Positions 44,536 through 54,195 are shown, numbered from the stretch's first letter. The stretch: DNA of 64,000 nt from Larkinella sp. C7 (GCF_006149005.1 NZ_VBSL01000004.1:372001-436000), one strand, 5' to 3'. Made by a program: numbers and translations. Notes: a model not told the origin generated them from the sequence alone.

Positions 44536-45933
44536 ATGCTTCGAATGAAAGTCGCTCCCGTTGCCGGCAGCCTGTTGATGGCTGCCATACTCACCGCTTG
44601 TCAGTCTGATCAAAAGAAAGATGACATGATTCATCTGATTACCCTCGACCCCGGTCATTTTCATGCGGCCCTGGTGCAGAAAACCATGTATGAAGGCGTC
44701 GATTCCACCGTTCATGTCTATGCCCCGGACGGTCCGGATGTGCAGCTTCATCTGGATAAAATCAAAGGCTACAACGCCCGCCCGGAAGATCCGACGCACT
44801 GGCATGAAGACGTCTACCTCGGTACGGATTTCCTCGATAAAATGCTAACGGACAAAGCCGGGAATGTGGTCGTCATGGCGGGCAACAACCGCCTGAAAAC
44901 CGACTACATCCAGAAAACGGTAGGGGCCGGATTCAATGTTCTGGCCGACAAACCGATGGTGATCAGCGCGGCCAACTTCGACCAGTTGAAAGAGGCATTT
45001 GCGACCGCCGAAAAGAACAAGGTGCTGTTGTATGACATCATGACCGAGCGCTACGAGATCAGCACGATGCTGCAACGGGCTTTCTCACAGCAGGCCGATT
45101 TGTTCGGAACGCTGGAAAAAGGCACGCCCGAAAATCCGGCGGTTACCAAGGAAAGTGTGCACCATTTTTACAAAAACGTCTCGGGTAGCATCCTGACCCG
45201 TCCATCCTGGTTTATGGATGTGGCCCAGCAGGGCGAAGGCATCGTGGACGTGACCACCCACCTCGTTGATCTGGTGCAGTGGGAATGTTTTCCGGAACAA
45301 ACCATTGATTACCAGAAAGATATTAGCCTGACGTCGGCCCGTCGCTGGACGACCGACATGACGCTGAGCCAGTTCAAAGCCATTACGAAACAGGACGCAT
45401 TTCCGGAGTATCTCAAGAAAGATGTGGTGAAAGACAGCGTGTTGAAGGTCTACAGCAATGGCGAAATCAATTACCAGCTTCGCGGGGTTCATGCCAAAGT
45501 GTCGGTGATCTGGAAATACAAAGCACCGGATGGCACGGGCGATACCCACTATTCGATCATGCGGGGAACGAAAGCCAATCTGATCATTCGCCAGGGGGCC
45601 GAGCAGCAGTACAAACCGACGCTCTACATCGAAGCGGTGGACAAAAACACGGATCTGGAAGACGCGCTGAAAACGGTTTTGCCGAACATCCAGAAGGAAT
45701 TTCCGGGTGTCGAGGTGAAGAAAATTGCCAAAGGCTGGGAAGTGGTCATCCCGGAAAAATACAAGGAAGGTCACGAAGCCCACTTTGGCCGCGTGGCGCA
45801 GAAATACCTCGATTACCTGAAAGCCGGTGCCTTGCCCGCCTGGGAGGTTCCGAACATGATTTCGAAGTACTATACGACCACGCAGGCACTCGAACTGGCC
45901 AAGAAATCCAAAAGTGAACTCGCGACAAAGTGA
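44536..45933 (+). CDS. Gfo/Idh/MocA-like lipoprotein with non-canonical nucleotide loop
   Basis: A 465-residue protein with a lipoprotein signal (VAPVAGSLLMAAILTACQSD). It matches the group called putative oxidoreductase with C-terminal domain: HLITLDPGHFHAALVQ replaces the usual GxGxxG loop, followed by GNVVVMAGNNRLKTDYI, NVLADKPMVI and LLYDIMTERYE. The C-terminal half has VDVTTHLVDLVQWECF. A start could also be GTG 44521 or ATG 44545; all precede the same lipobox. Being Sec-type and lacking the classical loop, it may not carry NAD(P) in the same way as its neighbours. It is the second gene of the operon; a role beside the flanking oxidoreductases is likely but undefined. Confidence 0.85.
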   Translation: MLRMKVAPVAGSLLMAAILTACQSDQKKDDMIHLITLDPGHFHAALVQKTMYEGVDSTVHVYAPDGPDVQLHLDKIKGYNARPEDPTHWHEDVYLGTDFLDKMLTDKAGNVVVMAGNNRLKTDYIQKTVGAGFNVLADKPMVISAANFDQLKEAFATAEKNKVLLYDIMTERYEISTMLQRAFSQQADLFGTLEKGTPENPAVTKESVHHFYKNVSGSILTRPSWFMDVAQQGEGIVDVTTHLVDLVQWECFPEQTIDYQKDISLTSARRWTTDMTLSQFKAITKQDAFPEYLKKDVVKDSVLKVYSNGEINYQLRGVHAKVSVIWKYKAPDGTGDTHYSIMRGTKANLIIRQGAEQQYKPTLYIEAVDKNTDLEDALKTVLPNIQKEFPGVEVKKIAKGWEVVIPEKYKEGHEAHFGRVAQKYLDYLKAGALPAWEVPNMISKYYTTTQALELAKKSKSELATK

Positions 45934-45940
45934 AACGACC

Positions 45941-47113
45941 ATGAACCAATCACAAGCCAACCGGCGACGGTTTATCAAAGAATCCGTTACCACCGCGGCC
46001 GGACTCGCCGGTCTGACGGCCCTTCCCAAAGAACTTCTGGCCGCTCCCGGAATCCCGTATTCGGTTCCCGTGGTGGGCAGCAGCCGTCCGAAAGGCGCGG
46101 CCCGCATCCGGTTTTCGGCCATTGGCCTGAACCACGGCCACATTTATGGGCAGGTTGAAGCCGTCATTCGCGGGGGAGGGCAACTCGTTTCGTTTTACGC
46201 CAAAGAGCCGGATCTGGCGGCTGCGTTCACGAAGCGCTACCCCGATGCCAAACTCGCCAAAAGCGAAAAGGAAATTCTGGACGACAGCTCGATTCAACTG
46301 GTGGTGAGTGCCGGAATTCCCGACGAACGCGCCCCGCTCGGCATTCGGGTGATGAAGGCGGGCAAGGATTACATGGCCGACAAACCCGGCATCACGACGC
46401 TTGAACAACTCGCCGAGGTTCGCAAGGTTCAGCAGGCCACCAAGCGGATTTATTCGATCATGTATAGCGAACGGTTTGAGAACAAGGCGACGGTGAAGGC
46501 GGGTGAACTGGTGAAAGCCGGCGCGATCGGTAAAGTCATTCAGACCATCGGCCTGGGTCCCCACCGCATGAATGCCAAAACGCGCCCCGAGTGGTTTTTC
46601 GACAAGCAGCGGTTTGGTGGGATCATCTGCGACATTGCCTCGCACCAGTTCGATCAGTTTCTGTTTTTCACGGGTTCCACCCAGGCCGAAGTCGTTGCGT
46701 CACAGGTTGGCAATACGAACCATCCGCAATACCCGAAATTTGAAGATTTTGGTGATGCGATGGTGCGCGGCAACGGCGGAACCGGTTACATCCGCGTCGA
46801 CTGGTTCACGCCCGACGGCCTGAAATCCTGGGGGGACGGGCGGCTGACCATTCTCGGCACCGACGGTTTTATCGAACTGAGGAAGAACGTCGACATTGCC
46901 GGACGCGACGGCGGCAACCACCTGATTCTGGTCGACAACAAGGAAACGAAGTACATCGACTGCAGCAAGGAAACGACGCCCTACGGCACCCAGCTCATCG
47001 ACGATATTCTGAACCGGACCGAAACCGCCATGACCCAGGCACATTGTTTCCTGGCGACGGAACTGGCGTTGAAAGCCCAGAAGCAGGCCCAGCAGGTCAA
47101 ACTAAAAGTTTAA
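45941..47113 (+). CDS. Gfo/Idh/MocA oxidoreductase, Tat-exported, with variant Rossmann loop
   Basis: A 390-residue protein with a twin-arginine signal (ANRRRFIKESVTTAAG). The Rossmann loop reads FSAIGLNHGHIYGQ rather than GxGxxG. The KP motif is ADKPGITTLEQL, and the C-terminal domain has GGIICDIASHQFDQFLFFTG with the conserved Asp and His. The start at 45941 follows the previous stop by 7 bp; an upstream frame start at 45914 would overlap the preceding gene. It is the third gene of the operon. It probably acts on the same sugar class as the first gene, as oxidase, reductase or isomerising partner. Confidence 0.9.
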   Translation: MNQSQANRRRFIKESVTTAAGLAGLTALPKELLAAPGIPYSVPVVGSSRPKGAARIRFSAIGLNHGHIYGQVEAVIRGGGQLVSFYAKEPDLAAAFTKRYPDAKLAKSEKEILDDSSIQLVVSAGIPDERAPLGIRVMKAGKDYMADKPGITTLEQLAEVRKVQQATKRIYSIMYSERFENKATVKAGELVKAGAIGKVIQTIGLGPHRMNAKTRPEWFFDKQRFGGIICDIASHQFDQFLFFTGSTQAEVVASQVGNTNHPQYPKFEDFGDAMVRGNGGTGYIRVDWFTPDGLKSWGDGRLTILGTDGFIELRKNVDIAGRDGGNHLILVDNKETKYIDCSKETTPYGTQLIDDILNRTETAMTQAHCFLATELALKAQKQAQQVKLKV

Positions 47114-47131
47114 TTTTTTATCGAACTATTC

Positions 47132-47977
47132 ATGAATCGATTGGCTACGGGGTTGCGCTTTGGTTTTTTCCTTCTGCTACTGACATCGACTGTTGGTTGG
47201 AGTCAAAGCAGTAAGGTTAACTGGAAGAAAGTCAGGGTGTTGGTGTATACCAAAAATGGAAAAGGATACGTTCACGACAACATTCCGTTTGCCGCAAAGA
47301 GCATTCAGAAGCTGGGCGAGGAGCACGGTTTTAAGGTGGACGTCACGGATCAGCCGTCGGTTTTTACGGAAGACAACCTGAAGCAATACACGCTGCTGGT
47401 TTTTCCCAGTACCAACAACGACGTTTTCGACACCGACGCCCAGCGGCTTTCGTTCCGGCGGTACATCGAAGCCGGGGGCGGTTTTGTGGGGGTTCATTCG
47501 GTGACGGGGACCGAGCGGAACTGGACCTGGTTCAAGCGGATGATTGGGGGAACCTTTGCCTGGCATCCCAAATTTCAGAAGTTCAAAACCGTGGTGATCG
47601 ACACCAAACACCCGTCGATGCAGGGCATTCCGAAAATCTGGGAGAAGGAGGACGAGTTCTATTTTACCAAGGAAATGTCACCGGGACCCACGGTGGTGAT
47701 GGCCCACGACCTGACCTCTCTCAATGGGGAAGAACCCGAAAAAGTGAAGATGTTCGGCGGTTCCTTTACAAACCTGTATCCGGCGGCCTGGTACTACCAT
47801 TTCGACGGCGGCTACACCTGGTGTACCACGCTGGGCCACGACAAAAAGGATTATTCGGAACCGCTGTTCATGAAACACATTTTTCAGGGCATCCAGTACG
47901 TAGCCAGTCAGGTGAAGAAAATCGACTTCGGTAAAGCCTATGCCGATTCGCGGGACACACCGATTCGGGATAACTAA
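47132..47977 (+). CDS. ThuA-domain protein, exported
   Basis: A 281-residue protein with a signal peptide (GFFLLLLTSTVGWSQSS) and a ThuA (trehalose-utilisation) class I amidotransferase-like fold. Landmarks are VRVLVYTKNGKGYVHD, TLLVFPSTNNDVF, GGGFVGVHSVTG and PAAWYYHFDGGYTWCTTLGH. ThuA proteins accompany Gfo/Idh/MocA and DUF1080 proteins in 3-keto-sugar pathways; their catalytic role is not settled. It is the last gene of the operon, 18 bp after the oxidoreductase, and only 6 bp separate its stop from the convergent redoxin gene. Confidence 0.9.
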   Translation: MNRLATGLRFGFFLLLLTSTVGWSQSSKVNWKKVRVLVYTKNGKGYVHDNIPFAAKSIQKLGEEHGFKVDVTDQPSVFTEDNLKQYTLLVFPSTNNDVFDTDAQRLSFRRYIEAGGGFVGVHSVTGTERNWTWFKRMIGGTFAWHPKFQKFKTVVIDTKHPSMQGIPKIWEKEDEFYFTKEMSPGPTVVMAHDLTSLNGEEPEKVKMFGGSFTNLYPAAWYYHFDGGYTWCTTLGHDKKDYSEPLFMKHIFQGIQYVASQVKKIDFGKAYADSRDTPIRDN

Positions 47978-47983
47978 AACCGG

Positions 47984-49219
47984 TCAGTTCTCCAGCAGTT
48001 TCACAATGTCCTGGTAAATGGCATCGGCCGAACTGGGGCGTTTGGCATTCAGGTCGGCCATCTGGCCTTTTTTGTCGATCAGGATGTAACGCGGAATGCT
48101 CTGAACCCCAAAGTATTGCACAATTCGCGAGCGCCAGCCGCCCTTCGACCAGCCCTGGTCACCGGGTAGCTGGTGTTTTTGCAAGGCGTTTTTCCAATTG
48201 GCTTCCGTATCATCGATGGAGATGTAGAGGAACGCGACTTTTTCCAACTGCTTCTTGGTCAGGCGCTCATAGAGTATTTTGGAATGCGGCACCTCGCCGA
48301 TGCAGGGTCCGCACCAACTCGCCCAGATGTCCAGATACACCACCTTGCCCTTGAAATCGTCCAGCGTGACGGGTTCGCCGTTCTGGTTCAAAAACGAAAA
48401 CACATTCGGATCGACATGTTTTTTCTTCGCAGCCACCGCTGGTTTGGGTTCGTCTTTCCGGCTCATCACCTCCCCACAGCGTGTTTTTACCAGTTCCGTA
48501 TACGCCGTTGCGTTTGGGGTCGCCGTCAGAGTTGCAAACACTTCGCGCACCGAAGAAGGTGTTGCTTTTTCACAATTGTCAAGCAACAGCCGGGCCAGGG
48601 CATACTGGTACGGTTTTCCGGTCAGGTGCTGGCGGGCATAACCGGCTTTTTCCGGAAGCATTTTGTGCAGATCCTCCGGCGTATATTTGGCAAAATTCCG
48701 GGCTTTTGAATTGAAATACGTCACGTAGTAAAACAGGAAATGCCGGTACGGTTCGGCGACCATCGCCGTTTCATCGTTCGCTTTCGACTCATCAAACCCT
48801 TCCAGCATGACGGCGGGTAATGATGGCACAGTTTGCTGCGTAGCCTGCGCGTTGGTCCGGACGATGGGCCAGGCCATGAGCAGATGCCAGTAATTCCAGC
48901 GGATACAGTTCTCAATGTATTTTTTGAACGGCTCGGAAAACTGAGCCGTCTGCGGATGTGCTTGGTAGAACGCCAGTTGCGCTTTTCGGGCCGAAAACAG
49001 TGTCATTTCCCAACCATCGACACCGGTTGTCTGCGCTTTGGCATATTGTGCCGGGGCATCGAAGTCGGTTTTAAATTTCTCATTGAATTCTTTCAGAAAA
49101 CCCAGTTCGGGGACTGCGGTGAAAACGGTTTCGGGCTTTGGCCCCTGATACACATCCTGCGAAAACCCATCTTGAAAAAGGCGGATCGAGAAGAGAAGAA
49201 GGAGGAAGATTTTTTTCAT
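47984..49219 (-). CDS. TlpA/ResA-like thioredoxin-fold protein, exported
   Basis: A 411-residue protein with a signal peptide (IFLLLLFSIRLFQDGFSQ). The N-terminal 270 residues are helical and of unknown family. Residues about 275-411 are a TlpA-like redoxin: NVFSFLNQNGEPVTLDDFKG, VYLDIWASWCGPCIGEVPHS with an intact CxxC, and SIPRYILIDKKGQ with the cis-Pro. Such proteins reduce or shuffle disulfides or heme-handling cysteines in the periplasm. It is convergent with the ThuA gene and is followed upstream by the beta-lactamase-like gene on the same strand, 66 bp away. The target is unknown. Confidence 0.88.
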   Translation of the reverse strand: MKKIFLLLLFSIRLFQDGFSQDVYQGPKPETVFTAVPELGFLKEFNEKFKTDFDAPAQYAKAQTTGVDGWEMTLFSARKAQLAFYQAHPQTAQFSEPFKKYIENCIRWNYWHLLMAWPIVRTNAQATQQTVPSLPAVMLEGFDESKANDETAMVAEPYRHFLFYYVTYFNSKARNFAKYTPEDLHKMLPEKAGYARQHLTGKPYQYALARLLLDNCEKATPSSVREVFATLTATPNATAYTELVKTRCGEVMSRKDEPKPAVAAKKKHVDPNVFSFLNQNGEPVTLDDFKGKVVYLDIWASWCGPCIGEVPHSKILYERLTKKQLEKVAFLYISIDDTEANWKNALQKHQLPGDQGWSKGGWRSRIVQYFGVQSIPRYILIDKKGQMADLNAKRPSSADAIYQDIVKLLEN

Positions 49220-49285
49220 AATTCTTTATTGATTTAGCAAGCAAATACTAGTCCAAACCGGATTGAAAACGCCTGAGTTGGGTTC

Positions 49286-50182
49286 TTATTGGTAGAAATA
49301 TTGATAAATCATCCCGGAAACCGTCGCCAGCGACTCGACCACAGCGGCATCACTTTTAATTTCTTTGGAGAGCAAAACTAGAACGTATTTCCGGCCATCG
49401 GGTAGAAAAACAATTCCGGAATCATGTCGAACCGAGGCAATGGAACCGGTTTTGTGCGCTACTTTGACGGTTTTTGGTAATTTTGCGGGGATGACGGAGT
49501 TAAACCGCTGATCGAGCAGAATCCGGATCATGTCTTGCGAAGCTTCCGGGCTGACGGCTTTTCCGGTGGCAATTTTTTCGAACAGGAGCATTAAATCGTA
49601 AGCCGTAGTCGTATTGTTCAGCCCTTTCTGGAAGGCTTTGGTATCTTCCACGCCCCGCCGAACCTGCATGTCCCGGATGCCCATGTCGCGCATCGTTTGC
49701 ATGACTTTTTTGGCGTCGACCAGGTCGATGATCAGGTTGGTGGCGAGGTTACTGCTCAGGATAATCATGTCGTATAGCACCGCCGAAAGGGGGAGCTTCG
49801 TGCCGACTTTGGTATAAATCAGCGTATCGCTGTCGTCGGTCGCTTTCAGGCTGTACGGACTGCCATCGACGATGCTTTTGAATTCATTTTTGATCAGAAT
49901 GGAGTCGGACAGAGAAAACCGCTTCTGGGCGGCCTGTTTGTAAACCTCGATCATCACCGGCGTTTTCATGGTGCTGGCGGCATGAAATTCTTCCCGTTCG
50001 TGAATCAAAAGTTCCTGTCCGGTGGTTAAATCCTTGAAGGCGACGGCGTATCGGCCCGGCTGTTTGGCCAACTGGGTTTCAATTTGCTGCCGGAATTGTT
50101 CCAACGTAGGTTTCGATTGCCCGAATGAGAAAAGGGAAATCAGTAAAAAAAAGGAAAAAGAAATACCCCGGCGAATCGCCAT
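49286..50182 (-). CDS. Class A beta-lactamase-like serine hydrolase, exported
   Basis: A 298-residue protein with a signal peptide (ISFSFFLLISLFSFGQ). The penicilloyl-serine-transferase motifs are present at class A-like positions: S70-T-M-K73 (HAASTMKTPV), S143-S-N145 in place of SDN, an omega-loop-like region with Glu179 and LNN at 188-190, and K244-T-G246 (VAHKTGS). It therefore belongs to the class A family and its close serine-hydrolase relatives. The Ser in place of Asp in SDN and the altered spacing of the omega loop leave real beta-lactamase activity open; a peptidase or esterase role is possible. The start at 50182 is preferred over 50200. Confidence 0.85.
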   Translation of the reverse strand: MAIRRGISFSFFLLISLFSFGQSKPTLEQFRQQIETQLAKQPGRYAVAFKDLTTGQELLIHEREEFHAASTMKTPVMIEVYKQAAQKRFSLSDSILIKNEFKSIVDGSPYSLKATDDSDTLIYTKVGTKLPLSAVLYDMIILSSNLATNLIIDLVDAKKVMQTMRDMGIRDMQVRRGVEDTKAFQKGLNNTTTAYDLMLLFEKIATGKAVSPEASQDMIRILLDQRFNSVIPAKLPKTVKVAHKTGSIASVRHDSGIVFLPDGRKYVLVLLSKEIKSDAAVVESLATVSGMIYQYFYQ

Positions 50183-50274
50183 GCCGATTTGAAAACCCAT
50201 ACCTTAATTCGGTTGTAATAGCTGGATGATTTAGCGTTCTAAAGTAAGCATTTTCTGTAACAGAAACCGTCTCG

Positions 50275-51894
50275 ATGACCAATCTTGAAATCGTTTTAGT
50301 GTTAATGGCCATTCTGGCCGCCCTCGCATCCGTTACCCAAAAACTGAAAATTCCGTATCCCATCCTGCTGGTGATTGCCGGTCTGGTGCTGGGCTTTCTG
50401 CCCATTGTGCCGGATATTCACCTGGAATCGGAGGTGGTTTTTCTGATTTTTCTGCCGCCGTTGTTATACGAAGCCGCCGGCAACATCTCCTGGCACGAAT
50501 TCAAGGCCTACCGGCGTCCCATTGGCTTGCTGGCGGTCTGGCTGGTTTTTTTCACCACCGTGACCGTCGCCGTGGTCGCCCACTATTGCATTCCCGGTTT
50601 TAGCTGGCCACTGGCGTTTGTGCTGGGGGCCATCACCTCCCCGCCGGATGCGGTGGCTGCTACGAGTGCAACCCGGGGGCTGGGACTTCCCAACCGGCTG
50701 ATTACCATTCTGGAAGGCGAAAGTCTGGTGAACGATGCGTCGGCGCTGATTGCCTACCGGTATGCTGTGGCAGCAGTCACCAGCGGGAGTTTCATTTTCT
50801 GGCAGGCTGGTTTGCAATTTCTGGTGGTTGCCGCTGGGGGCGTCGCCATCGGTCTTGCCATCGGTTACCTCTTTCGGCATATTCACAACAAGCTGGAAAA
50901 CCCGACGGTGGCCACGACCATTACCTTGCTTTTGCCGTTTGTGGCGTATTTGCTGGCCGAGCACCTGGGGGTTTCGGGGGTGTTGGCGGTGGTCTCGACG
51001 GGCCTGTATCTGGCCTGGAATTCCTACGAAATCTATTCGTTTCAAACCCGGATGCAGATCAACGGTTTTTGGAATATTCTGATTTTTCTGCTGAACGGTT
51101 TTGTGTTTATCCTGATCGGGTCACAGATGCTGGTGATCCTGAAAAACATTGAAGACCATTCCGTGGGACGGCTGATTGGCTTTGGTCTGCTGATTAGTTT
51201 TGTGGCCATCGTCACCCGGATTATCTGGATTTTTCCGCTGGCGTACATCAATTCTTTGCTGGACCGGGGGAAGAAAAAGCGTATCCTGTTCAGACCGAAC
51301 GAGTTGTTCATCACCTCCTGGGCGGGTATGCGCGGGGTGGTGTCGCTGGCCACGGCGCTGGCCTTGCCGTTGACCCTGAGCAATGGAAAAGCTTTTCCGA
51401 TGCGGAATGAGATTCTGTTCATCTCGTTCATGGTCATTTTTGTTACGCTGGTGCTTCAGGGGCTAACATTGCCGTTTTTTATCCGCTGGCTCAACGTGCA
51501 GGAACCGCCGGGAAAGGCCGTGCAGGAAGAAAAGAAAATCCGCCTGGCCATCACCACCAGTTCGATCACCTACATCGAAGGCGAACTGTCCATGAACCTG
51601 CACGACGAGGTGCTGAGTGAATTGAAAACCCGGTTTGAGCAACAGACCAACTACCTGAACGGGGTGTTGCGGATGGACGAAAAACCGCAAAAAGGGGCAC
51701 CCCCGACGGCTGCAAATTTCTTTCGGGAGTTTGTCGAGAGTGAACTCGCCGTCATCAACCACCAGCGGGATCTGATCATTCAATGGCACAAGCAAGGGAC
51801 TTTCAGCGAAGAGTCCATCCGCCGGATCGAGCAGGAACTGGACATTCGCAGCCTCGGTCTGCAAACCCAGTTGCGCAGGCTGGACCCGGTTTAA
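50275..51894 (+). CDS. Na+/H+ antiporter, CPA1 family
   Basis: A 539-residue protein with about 12 membrane helices over residues 1-400 and a 135-residue cytoplasmic C-terminal domain. The CPA1 signature is clear: ITSPPDAVAATSATRGLGLP, ILEGESLVNDASALIAY (the Asn-Asp transport pair) and SWAGMRGVVSLATALALP. It exchanges Na+ or K+ for H+ across the inner membrane, for pH and salt homeostasis. Transcribed divergently from the beta-lactamase-like gene; it ends 9 bp before the convergent GH92 stop. Length and motifs are normal. Confidence 0.95.
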   Translation: MTNLEIVLVLMAILAALASVTQKLKIPYPILLVIAGLVLGFLPIVPDIHLESEVVFLIFLPPLLYEAAGNISWHEFKAYRRPIGLLAVWLVFFTTVTVAVVAHYCIPGFSWPLAFVLGAITSPPDAVAATSATRGLGLPNRLITILEGESLVNDASALIAYRYAVAAVTSGSFIFWQAGLQFLVVAAGGVAIGLAIGYLFRHIHNKLENPTVATTITLLLPFVAYLLAEHLGVSGVLAVVSTGLYLAWNSYEIYSFQTRMQINGFWNILIFLLNGFVFILIGSQMLVILKNIEDHSVGRLIGFGLLISFVAIVTRIIWIFPLAYINSLLDRGKKKRILFRPNELFITSWAGMRGVVSLATALALPLTLSNGKAFPMRNEILFISFMVIFVTLVLQGLTLPFFIRWLNVQEPPGKAVQEEKKIRLAITTSSITYIEGELSMNLHDEVLSELKTRFEQQTNYLNGVLRMDEKPQKGAPPTAANFFREFVESELAVINHQRDLIIQWHKQGTFSEESIRRIEQELDIRSLGLQTQLRRLDPV

Positions 51895-51903
51895 TGGAAA
51901 AAA

Positions 51904-54195
51904 CTACCGGTTTTCGGTCGAAAACGAAAACGGATAGGCAGCTGGTTTCGTACCGCGTTGCTGGTTCGGCGTGGCTTTCATCGTAAAATCGACGGTTCCG
52001 CCCTGCATCAGCACCCGATGGCTCAGCCAGTTGGCCGGATGCGGTTTGCCGTTCAGCTTCACGGCGTCGACGTAGCGGTTTGGGTCGCTGTTGGCGGGGG
52101 CGTTGATGACCAGTTTTTTGCCGTTTTCCAGGTGCAGGGTGGCTTTTTTGAACAGCGGAGCACCCAGAACATACTGATCCGTGGCGGGGCAAACCGGGTA
52201 AAAACCGAGCGCGGAGAAAACGTACCAGGCCGAGGTCTGGCCGTTGTCTTCGTCCCCGCAATAGCCGTCGGGCGTAGGCAGATACAGTCGGTTCATGACT
52301 TCGCGCACCCAATATTGCGTTTTCCAGGGCGCACCCGCGTAATTATACAGATAAATCATGTGCTGAATCGGCTGGTTGCCGTGGGCATATTGCCCCATGT
52401 CGGCGATCTGCATTTCCCGGATTTCGTGGATCACGCTGCCGTAGTAGCTTTCGTCGTAAACGGGCGGTAGGGTAAACACCGAATCCAGTTTGGCGACGAA
52501 CTTTTGGGGGCCGCCCATTAATCCAACCAGCCCCTGCACGTCGTGGAAAACCGACCAGGTGTAGTGCCAGCTATTGCCTTCCGTAAACGCATCACCCCAT
52601 TTGAACGGATTGAACGGTTTCTGAAACGAGCCGTCCTCATTTTTGCCCCGCATCAAGCCCGTCGCCGGATCGAAGAGGTTGCGGTAATGCTGGCTGCGTT
52701 TGGCAAACCGGTCGATTTCGGCCTGCGGACGTTTCAGGGCTTTCGCCAGTTGGTAGATCGCGAAGTCGGCATAGGCGTATTCCAGCGTCCGGGCGGCATT
52801 TTCGTTGATTTTAACGTCATACGGCACATACCCCAGTTTATTGTAATATGAAACACCCCGGCGACCGACGGCATCCAACGGGCCTTCGTTTTCGGAGTTT
52901 TTCAAAACCGCTTCGTAAAGAGCATTGATGTCGTACCCGCGTAAGCCTTTCAAATAGGCATCGGCCACAATCGACGCTGAGTTCGATCCGATCATCGTAT
53001 TCCGCAAACCGGGACTGGCCCACTCGGGCAACCAGCCGCCTTCCTTGTACGCATTCGCCAGCCCTTCCTGCATCTGTGCGTTGAGCGATGGATACATCAG
53101 GTTCAGAAACGGGAACATCGACCGGAACGTGTCCCAGAAACCGGTATCCGTAAACAGATAACCCGGCAAAACCTGGCCGTTGTAAGGGCTGTAATGCACC
53201 ACTTTTTTGTTCGCGTCGATTTCGTAAAACTTCCGGGGAAACAGCAGCGAACGGTACAGGCAGGAATAAAACGTGCGGGTTTGATCGACCGAACCACCTT
53301 CCACCGCAATCCGCCCCAGTTCTTTATTCCAGGCAGCTTTGGCTTTCTGCGTAACGATTTCAAAAGGGTCTGACCCGATTTCGTTCAGGTTCAATTCCGC
53401 CTGTTCGGGGCTGATGAACGACGACGCGACGCGCACGTTGACCGTTTCACCCTTTCGGGTTTTGAAACCCACGACGGCTCCGACGTGGTCGGCCTGGAAT
53501 TCGAGGGCCTGCTGGTCGGCTTTTTTGTCGTGAAAAACCGTCCGAAAGGTGAAGGGTTTGTCGAAAATCAGGACGAAATAATTCTTGAAATTGGCCGGAA
53601 CGCCCCCGCTGTTTTTGGTCGTATAACCGATGATTTTATTCTCGGCGGGAATAATTTTGATGAACGAGCCTTTGTCCAGCGCGTCGATCACCACGGAAGC
53701 ACTGTCGGTTTGCGGGAAGGTAAACCGAAACCGGGCGGCCCGTTCGGTGGGCGCGATTTCGGTCGTAACGTTGTGATCGGCGAGGTACACCCGGTAATAA
53801 TACGGTTTGGCCACCTCGGATTTGTGCGAATACCAGCTCGCCCGTTCGTTCTCGTCAAAGCGCACTTTTCCGGTCACCGGCATGATCGCAAACTGGCCGT
53901 AGTCGTTCATCCAGGGCGAGGGCTGGTGGGTCTGTTTGAAGCCCCGGATTCGGTCGGCTGCGTAGGTATACGCCCAGCCATCGCCCATTCGGCCGGTTTG
54001 CGGCATCCAGAAATTCATACCCCAGGGCAGCGCGATAGCCGGGTACGTATTGCCGTTGGACAGGCTCGGTTTGGAATCTGTTCCCATCAACACATTGACC
54101 CATTCGACCGGGTCGGAAACGGGTTTGGCGGGCTGGGCCGGAGCCCAATGGGACAGAACCAGGCAAACTACGAGGAAGAAAAGAGCGGTACGCAT
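51904..54195 (-). CDS. GH92 alpha-mannosidase, exported
   Basis: A 763-residue GH92 enzyme with a signal peptide (ALFFLVVCLVLSHWAPAQ). It starts with DPVEWVNVLMGTDSK and SNGNTYPAIALPWGMNFWMPQ, and the catalytic (alpha/alpha)6 domain carries FTEGNSWHYTWSVFHD, HGNQPIQHMIYLYN and CGDEDNGQTSAWYVFSALGF. GH92 enzymes are Ca2+-dependent exo-alpha-mannosidases that trim N-glycan or yeast-type mannan. It is 74 bp downstream of the vWA/DUF2278 gene on the same strand; that gap and the unrelated function suggest a separate unit. Confidence 0.95.
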   Translation of the reverse strand: MRTALFFLVVCLVLSHWAPAQPAKPVSDPVEWVNVLMGTDSKPSLSNGNTYPAIALPWGMNFWMPQTGRMGDGWAYTYAADRIRGFKQTHQPSPWMNDYGQFAIMPVTGKVRFDENERASWYSHKSEVAKPYYYRVYLADHNVTTEIAPTERAARFRFTFPQTDSASVVIDALDKGSFIKIIPAENKIIGYTTKNSGGVPANFKNYFVLIFDKPFTFRTVFHDKKADQQALEFQADHVGAVVGFKTRKGETVNVRVASSFISPEQAELNLNEIGSDPFEIVTQKAKAAWNKELGRIAVEGGSVDQTRTFYSCLYRSLLFPRKFYEIDANKKVVHYSPYNGQVLPGYLFTDTGFWDTFRSMFPFLNLMYPSLNAQMQEGLANAYKEGGWLPEWASPGLRNTMIGSNSASIVADAYLKGLRGYDINALYEAVLKNSENEGPLDAVGRRGVSYYNKLGYVPYDVKINENAARTLEYAYADFAIYQLAKALKRPQAEIDRFAKRSQHYRNLFDPATGLMRGKNEDGSFQKPFNPFKWGDAFTEGNSWHYTWSVFHDVQGLVGLMGGPQKFVAKLDSVFTLPPVYDESYYGSVIHEIREMQIADMGQYAHGNQPIQHMIYLYNYAGAPWKTQYWVREVMNRLYLPTPDGYCGDEDNGQTSAWYVFSALGFYPVCPATDQYVLGAPLFKKATLHLENGKKLVINAPANSDPNRYVDAVKLNGKPHPANWLSHRVLMQGGTVDFTMKATPNQQRGTKPAAYPFSFSTENR

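Noticed and set aside
49286-50182. Calling the serine hydrolase a confirmed antibiotic-resistance beta-lactamase
   Set aside because: SSN instead of SDN and an unusual omega loop make the activity uncertain, so only the family is claimed.
51904-54195. GH92 mannosidase as a fourth member of the CHAT-MoxR-vWA operon
   Set aside because: The 74-bp gap contrasts with 3 and 17 bp inside the operon, and an exported glycosidase has no logical role in it; read-through cannot be excluded.
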